DNA of 19,770 nt from DSNY01 sp964539745 (GTDB lineage Bacteria; Pseudomonadota; Gammaproteobacteria; Burkholderiales; Burkholderiaceae_F), in contig CAZIJU010000067.1 in the NCBI GenBank assembly GCA_964539745.1, positions 1-19,770 on the forward strand, given 5' to 3'. Shown here piece by piece: positions 15,285 to 19,770 of this stretch. Position 1 is the first letter of the stretch. Each line of letters begins with the position of its first letter. The notes beneath the pieces were generated by a model. That model saw only the letters and a list, made by a program, of their open reading frames with translations, searched no databases and had not been told where the DNA came from. The translations under genes and the position numbers were made by a program.

Positions 15285-15303
15285 GGGCGCGGATAATGCG
15301 CCC
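15285..15303 (+). promoter_or_regulatory. Hairpin with -10-like loop abutting dnaG start
   Basis: A perfect inverted repeat GGGCGC/GCGCCC (15285-15290, 15298-15303) has the loop GGATAAT and ends at the base before the dnaG GTG. The loop holds the -10-like GATAAT (15292-15297), six bases before GTG, and no other ribosome binding site is visible. It could be a promoter for a leaderless dnaG message, a translational hairpin in the read-through RNA, or both. Confidence 0.45.
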
Positions 15304-17073
15304 GTGATTCCGCAGGGTTTCATTCAGGATCTGCTTGCGCGCGTCGACGTCGTCGACGTGATCGGTCGTTACGTCCAGCTGAAAAAGGCCGGCCAGAACT
15401 ACGTCGGTCTGTGCCCGTTCCACGGCGAGAAGACGCCATCGTTCACGGTCAGCCCGTCCAAGCAGTTCTTCCACTGCTTCGGTTGCGGTGCGCACGGCAG
15501 CGCGATCGGCTTCCTGATGGACCATCGCGGCTTGGCCTATGTGGAAGCGATTCGCGAGCTCGCGCAGCAGGCCGGCATGCAAGTGCCCGACGATTCAGCG
15601 CGCGATCACGAGGGCGCCGCGCGTATTCGGGGCCTGACCGAGGCGCTGCAACGCGCCTGTGACTATTACCGCCGCAAGCTCAAGGAATCGGCGGTCGCCA
15701 TCGAGTACCTGAAGCGACGCGGACTCACCGGGCAGACCGCGGTGCGTTTCGCGCTCGGCTATTCGCCGGACGCGTGGCAACCCCTGCGGGAGGTTTTCGA
15801 GCCCTACGAGGATCGGAAGCTCGTCGAAGCGGGGCTCGTCATTGTCGGCGACGAAGGCAGACGCTACGACCGCTTCCGCGGCCGTGTGATGTTTCCGATT
15901 CGCAATCGGCGCGGGGCAGTGATCGGTTTCGGTGCGCGCGCGATCGAGGGCGGCGAACCGAAGTACCTCAACTCGCCCGAGACGCCAGTTTTCCACAAGG
16001 GGCAGGAGTTGTACGGCCTGTTCGAGGCGCATGAGGCAATTCGCCGGCGCCAACGCGTGATCGTGTGCGAGGGGTACATGGACGTGATCCAGCTCGCGCA
16101 GGCCGGCTTCGACGAATGCGTGGCGGCGCTCGGCACCGCGATCACGGCCAACCATGTCGGCCAGTTGCTGCGCACGACCGATCACGTGATCTTTGCTTTT
16201 GACGGCGATGCGGCGGGCCGGAAGGCCGCCCGCCGCGCCCTTGAGGCGACGCTGCCGGTCATCGGCGATACGAAGCGCGCGAGCTTCGTCCTGTTGCCCG
16301 AAGGCGAGGACCCGGACAGCCTGATTCGCTCGCGCGGGGCGGCGGCGTTCGAGGATCAGCTCGCTCGGGCGATGCCGCTGTCGCGCTGGTTCGTCGCGAG
16401 CCTGGCCGAGGGCAGGGATCTCGAACAGGCCGAGGAACGGGCGGCGCTGGTCGCCCAAGCCAAGCCACTGCTCGCTTCGATGCCGCCGGCGGCGCTGCGC
16501 ATGCAGTTGATCCGTGAACTGGCCGAAGCCGCGCGGACGCCGGCGCCCGACCTCGAGTCGCTGTTCGGCTTGAAACCGTGGCGCAGGCTGCCCGATGCGC
16601 GCCGTGCGGCGAGCGCGCCCCGACGAAGCGCCGAGGTCGAGGATCTGAAAGCCCGCATCCTGCATCACCTGCTCGCCTTCCCGGCGCTGGCGCGCGAATT
16701 CAACGCGCAGATCGCCGCCGAATTCGCCGGTGCCGAGCAGCCGATCGATCGCCAGATCGCCGAGATCTGGCGTACCGCGACGCTTGCCGGCAGCACGAGT
16801 CAGGGGGCGCTGCTCGAAGCCTTGGCCGACAGCGAGTTCGCGGCGACGTACCGCGAGATGTCCAGGCGCGACCTCCTCCTCGAAGACGACGCCGCGGCGG
16901 CGCGGGAGGATCTGCGCGCCGGCTTCGCGGCGCTGGAGTTGCGCCGGGTCGAGGACGAGTTGTCCGCGCTCGTGCGCGGGCCGCTGACCCGCGAGACCAA
17001 GGAGCGCATACGCGAACTGTCCGAACGGCGCGCGATGCTTAAGGATGCGCCGCGCCGCGCCGGTGCCGGGTGA
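15304..17073 (+). CDS. dnaG: DNA primase
   Basis: Synthesises RNA primers at the replication fork, in contact with the DnaB helicase. The 589-residue protein (GTG start) has the N-terminal CHC2 zinc site with C37, H40, C58 and C61 (CPFHGEKTPSF, FFHCFGCGAHG), the RNA-polymerase core, and a TOPRIM domain with EGYMDV (E256) and DGDAAGRKAA (D300, D302). The C-terminal helicase-binding region follows a linker near residues 420-445. Length is normal. An apparent weak start (GTG, no Shine-Dalgarno, hairpin at the start codon) fits the low copy number of primase. It is co-directional with yqeY (30-base gap), and rpoD follows after a 498-base gap. Confidence 0.97.
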   Translation: MIPQGFIQDLLARVDVVDVIGRYVQLKKAGQNYVGLCPFHGEKTPSFTVSPSKQFFHCFGCGAHGSAIGFLMDHRGLAYVEAIRELAQQAGMQVPDDSARDHEGAARIRGLTEALQRACDYYRRKLKESAVAIEYLKRRGLTGQTAVRFALGYSPDAWQPLREVFEPYEDRKLVEAGLVIVGDEGRRYDRFRGRVMFPIRNRRGAVIGFGARAIEGGEPKYLNSPETPVFHKGQELYGLFEAHEAIRRRQRVIVCEGYMDVIQLAQAGFDECVAALGTAITANHVGQLLRTTDHVIFAFDGDAAGRKAARRALEATLPVIGDTKRASFVLLPEGEDPDSLIRSRGAAAFEDQLARAMPLSRWFVASLAEGRDLEQAEERAALVAQAKPLLASMPPAALRMQLIRELAEAARTPAPDLESLFGLKPWRRLPDARRAASAPRRSAEVEDLKARILHHLLAFPALAREFNAQIAAEFAGAEQPIDRQIAEIWRTATLAGSTSQGALLEALADSEFAATYREMSRRDLLLEDDAAAAREDLRAGFAALELRRVEDELSALVRGPLTRETKERIRELSERRAMLKDAPRRAGAG

Positions 17074-17123
17074 GGCGCCGCCGGTCGCAAAGGGCTGAAT
17101 TTCCTGGCTTTTCGGGTTTGCTC

Positions 17124-17132
17124 TGCTAAAAT
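17124..17132 (+). promoter_or_regulatory. rpoD extended -10 promoter
   Basis: TGCTAAAAT matches the extended -10 pattern (TGn followed by a -10 hexamer, here TAAAAT at 17127-17132). A weak -35-like TGGCTT at 17105-17110 gives a 16-base spacer. It lies 50 bases after the dnaG stop, so rpoD probably has its own promoter and a leader of about 430 bases. The predicted start is near 17139. Confidence 0.6.
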
Positions 17133-17138
17133 GTGATG

Positions 17139-17571
17139 TTTGTTGAGTCGCAGCAATCGGCTGCGAGGATTGCTCGTCGCCCCTGGTGAGCTCGCCTAGT
17201 GATGCCGCTCGAGACAAACAGTCGTTCGGATCATCGAACCGAGGCGATTTGTGGCGCCTTGCGGCCGCAACCCGACTTGACGGGCCTTGCCGGTGGGTGA
17301 GGGTACCTCGGGAAGCGTCCTGTACGCGGAGGTGCTGGGTGTGGCCTCCAGCGCGGCCGGCCTGACGGCGCACGTCGCGCAAGGCGGGCGGTTGAGCGAT
17401 GGGCGAGCGTCCCCATCTTGCGCACGACTGTACCGCGACTTCCCTGGTTGTCGAGCCGAACGGCCGCGACCGGAAGGCCACGTGAAACGGAACGAATGTA
17501 AGGACCAGGGCGGCCGGCAGCGGCCGCTCGTTGAAAACGGCAATTGATCGATGAGGAACACGGGTGACCCG
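17139..17571 (+). promoter_or_regulatory. Long structured rpoD leader (candidate regulatory RNA)
   Basis: This is most of the 498-base gap between dnaG and rpoD and holds no recognisable gene. Visible inverted repeats, in order: TGTTTGT/ACAAACA (17137-17143, 17214-17220) closing a domain with TCGCAGC/GCTGCGA inside (17148-17154, 17160-17166); GTTCG/CGAAC (17224-17228, 17235-17239); ACCTC/GAGGT around GCGT/ACGC (17305-17333); GCGCAA/TTGCGC around GATGGG/CCCATC (17377-17423); CCCTGGT/ACCAGGG (17442-17448, 17504-17510); and a 7-bp GCGGCCG/CGGCCGC hairpin with GCAG loop (17510-17527). CCCTGGT also occurs at 17181-17187, so ACCAGGG has two possible partners. I do not recognise it as RNase P, tmRNA, 6S, a T-box or a known riboswitch. 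An 86-codon frame from TTG at 17287 is present but unconvincing. The structure is inferred by eye. Confidence 0.5.
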
Positions 17572-19770
17572 ATGGTGATGAAAAAATCGGCAGCTTCACG
17601 CAAGTCGGCGGCGGCGAAAGTCGCCAAGGGCACGGCTGCGTCCGTTCGGACCGAAAAGCGTCCCACCGGCAAACCCGAGGCGAAGAAGGTCGAATTGAAG
17701 AAGGCGGAAGCGAAGGCGGCGATCGAACGCATGACGGCCAAGAAGGGCAGCGGGGACGAGCCGAAGGCAAAGGACGCGAAACTCGCTGGCGCAACGCCCG
17801 CGACGAAGCCGCGCACGGCGGCGGCGCCGGTCGTGCGCGGAAGACCCGGTCGCAAGCCGAAGAACGACGAGGCCATCGGCGGCGCGGAAGGCGGCGTCGA
17901 CGCCGTTCCCGAGGCCGGTGACGACGTCGTCGATCCCAGCGTGCAGATCGTCGAGAAGCTCAGCGCCAAGCAGCGCGCCAAGGACCGGCGTGCCAAGGAA
18001 AAGGCGCTGAAGGAAGCGCTCGAACGCAGCTACCACGGCACCGAGGAGGACCTCGAAGCGCGGCGCAACAAGCTGAAGGCGCTGATCAAGCTCGGCAAGG
18101 AGCGCGGCTTCCTTACGTACTCTGAGATCAACGATCACCTTCCGGACAATCTGGTCGACGCCGAGGCGATCGACTCGATCATCAGCACGTTCGGCGACAT
18201 GGGCATCCAGGTCTTCGACCAGGCGCCCGACGCCGAGACGCTTCTGATGAACGAAAACGTCCCGGCCGCCACGACGGACGAAGACGCGGAAGAGGAAGCC
18301 GAAGCGGCGCTTTCGACGGTCGATGCGGAGTTCGGCCGCACGACCGACCCGGTCCGCATGTACATGCGCGAGATGGGCTCGGTCGAGCTGCTGACGCGCG
18401 AAGGCGAAATCGAGATCGCCAAGCGGATCGAGGACGGGTTGAAGCACATGGTCATGGCGATCTCGGCGTGCCCGACCACGATCGCGCAGATCCTGGAGCA
18501 CGCCGAAAAGATCCGCTCGGGCGAGCTGCCGATCGACGAAGTGGTCGACGGCCTGGTCGACCCGGCCGCCGAGGACTTCCCGACTGCGCGCGGCGGCGCG
18601 TCGTCGGGCGACGACGAGGACGACGAAGCCGACGAGAACACCGACATCGGCGCCTCCGGCATGACGGCGGCACAGCTCGAGGAGCTGAAGGCGCGCGCGT
18701 TGGAGAAGTTCGATCACGTCGCGAAGCTGTTCGAGAAGATGCGTGTGGCGTTCGAGAAGGAGGGCTACAAGTCGCCCGGCTACGTCCGCGCGCAGCAGAA
18801 GATCCTCGACGAGCTGATGACGCTGCGCTTTACGGCCAAGATGGTCGAGAAGCTGTGCGACACGCTGCGCGCGCAGGTCGAGGAAGTGCGCAGCCTCGAG
18901 AAGCAGATCTACGAGATCATGGTCAACAAGTGCGGCATGCCGCGCCCGCACTTCCTGAAGCACTTTCCGGGCAACGAGACCAACACGCGTTGGGTCACGC
19001 GCGAGGCCGAAGGTGGGCACCCGTACTCCGAGGTGCTCAAGCGCAACCTGCCGGCGGTGCACGAGCTGCAGGGGAAGTTGAGCGATCTGCAGAAGCGCGT
19101 CGTGCTGCCGCTGAAAGATCTGCGCGAGGTCTACAAGCAGATGGCCACCGGCGAGGCGAAGGCGCGCAAGGCCAAGCGCGAGATGACCGAGGCTAACCTG
19201 CGCCTGGTCATTTCGATCGCCAAGAAGTACACGAACCGCGGTCTGCAGTTTCTCGACCTGATCCAGGAAGGCAACATCGGCCTGATGAAGGCGGTAGACA
19301 AGTTCGAATACCGCCGCGGCTACAAGTTCTCGACCTACGCGACATGGTGGATCCGCCAGGCAATCACGCGCTCGATCGCGGATCAGGCGCGCACGATCCG
19401 CATCCCGGTGCACATGATCGAGACCATCAACAAGATGAACCGGATCAGCCGCCAGATCCTGCAGGAGACCGGGCAGGAGCCCGACCCGGCGACGCTCGCG
19501 CAGAAGATGGAGATGCCGGAGGACAAGATCCGCAAGATCCTGAAGATCGCGAAGGAACCGATCAGCATGGAGACGCCGATCGGCGACGACGACGATTCGC
19601 ACCTCGGCGACTTCATCGAGGACACGTCGACGATCGCGCCGGTCGATGCCGCGCAGTACAACAGCCTGGCCGAGGTCACCAAGGACGTGCTGGACTCGTT
19701 GACGCCGCGCGAAGCGAAGGTGCTGCGCATGCGCTTCGGCATCGAGATGTCGACCGACCACACGCTGGAG
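17572..19770 (+). CDS. rpoD: RNA polymerase primary sigma factor, C-terminus cut by window
   Basis: Housekeeping sigma-70 factor. The 733 residues visible start with a Lys/Ala-rich tail of about 115 residues. Region 1.1 follows (about 160-225, KLKALIKLGKERGFLTYSEI), then region 1.2 with TDPVRMYMREMGSVELLTREGE (from about 258), and the large non-conserved region with an acidic patch (DDEDDEADEN). Region 2 begins near 541 (NLRLVISIAKKY, TYATWWIRQAI), then region 3, and the start of region 4 (LTPREAKVLRMRFG, about 710). The helix-turn-helix of region 4.2 is missing because the window ends. Three in-frame ATGs (17551, 17572, 17578) are possible; I chose 17572 because GGTGA (17563-17567) precedes it by four bases. 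An in-frame TGA at 17545 bars anything earlier. Confidence 0.95.
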   Translation, partial: MVMKKSAASRKSAAAKVAKGTAASVRTEKRPTGKPEAKKVELKKAEAKAAIERMTAKKGSGDEPKAKDAKLAGATPATKPRTAAAPVVRGRPGRKPKNDEAIGGAEGGVDAVPEAGDDVVDPSVQIVEKLSAKQRAKDRRAKEKALKEALERSYHGTEEDLEARRNKLKALIKLGKERGFLTYSEINDHLPDNLVDAEAIDSIISTFGDMGIQVFDQAPDAETLLMNENVPAATTDEDAEEEAEAALSTVDAEFGRTTDPVRMYMREMGSVELLTREGEIEIAKRIEDGLKHMVMAISACPTTIAQILEHAEKIRSGELPIDEVVDGLVDPAAEDFPTARGGASSGDDEDDEADENTDIGASGMTAAQLEELKARALEKFDHVAKLFEKMRVAFEKEGYKSPGYVRAQQKILDELMTLRFTAKMVEKLCDTLRAQVEEVRSLEKQIYEIMVNKCGMPRPHFLKHFPGNETNTRWVTREAEGGHPYSEVLKRNLPAVHELQGKLSDLQKRVVLPLKDLREVYKQMATGEAKARKAKREMTEANLRLVISIAKKYTNRGLQFLDLIQEGNIGLMKAVDKFEYRRGYKFSTYATWWIRQAITRSIADQARTIRIPVHMIETINKMNRISRQILQETGQEPDPATLAQKMEMPEDKIRKILKIAKEPISMETPIGDDDDSHLGDFIEDTSTIAPVDAAQYNSLAEVTKDVLDSLTPREAKVLRMRFGIEMSTDHTLE

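Noticed and set aside
17133..17571. RNase P, tmRNA, 6S RNA, cobalamin riboswitch or intron in the dnaG-rpoD gap
   Set aside because: I looked for their conserved segments by eye and found none; some GGTG and GGGAA words occur but not in the needed order. A covariance-model search would be decisive.
17596..19761. Minus-strand open frame of 721 codons over rpoD
   Set aside because: It mirrors the rpoD codons; the composition (Leu, Arg, Asp, His rich) is that of a GC shadow and no motif is present.
1..19770. CRISPR arrays, insertion sequences and tRNA genes
   Set aside because: No spaced direct repeats, transposase-like frames, terminal inverted repeats or tRNA cloverleaf signatures were seen anywhere in the window.

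Overview
The window is ordinary bacterial chromosome: GC-rich, densely packed housekeeping genes, with no mobile element, CRISPR array, rRNA or tRNA that I can recognise. Protein sequences and gene neighbourhoods (ribF-ileS, slpA-ispH, rpmB-rpmG, and rpsU-yqeY-dnaG-rpoD divergent from tsaD) point to a betaproteobacterium. I cannot fix the order or genus from the sequence alone.

Layout. Bases 1-3180 (minus strand) hold ribF followed by ileS, whose C-terminal part lies outside the window. A divergent promoter region (3181-3303) separates them from purN, an rsmB-type rRNA methyltransferase and an MscS-type channel, which overlap by 4 bases at each junction and form one plus-strand operon. A membrane fatty acid desaturase with its own -10 follows and ends at a strong bidirectional terminator (7923-7952). 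That terminator also serves the minus-strand group radC, rpmB, rpmG. Divergent from radC run slpA, ispH, a secreted chalcone-isomerase-like protein, xerD, a YbaK-type deacylase and plsY on the plus strand. plsY meets tsaD (minus) tail to tail with only two bases between the stop codons. Divergent from tsaD is the macromolecular-synthesis cluster rpsU, yqeY, dnaG, rpoD, with rpoD cut off by the window end just inside region 4.

The genes cover translation (IleRS, S21, L28, L33, rRNA m5C and tRNA t6A modification, deacylation of mischarged tRNA), replication and segregation (primase, XerD), transcription (sigma-70), cofactor, purine and isoprenoid synthesis (RibF, PurN, IspH), and the envelope (PlsY, desaturase, MscS).

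The part not explained by known genes is the stretch of about 430 bases between an extended -10 promoter downstream of dnaG and the rpoD start. It contains a chain of perfect or near-perfect inverted repeats and a duplicated heptamer able to pair with the same downstream partner, so it looks like a structured 5' leader RNA of the main sigma factor gene. Other points of interest are an IleRS signature reading HLGT instead of HxGH, a recurring -10 hexamer only 6-9 bases upstream of start codons lacking a ribosome binding site (possible leaderless mRNAs), and hairpins placed at the rpsU-yqeY and yqeY-dnaG junctions.
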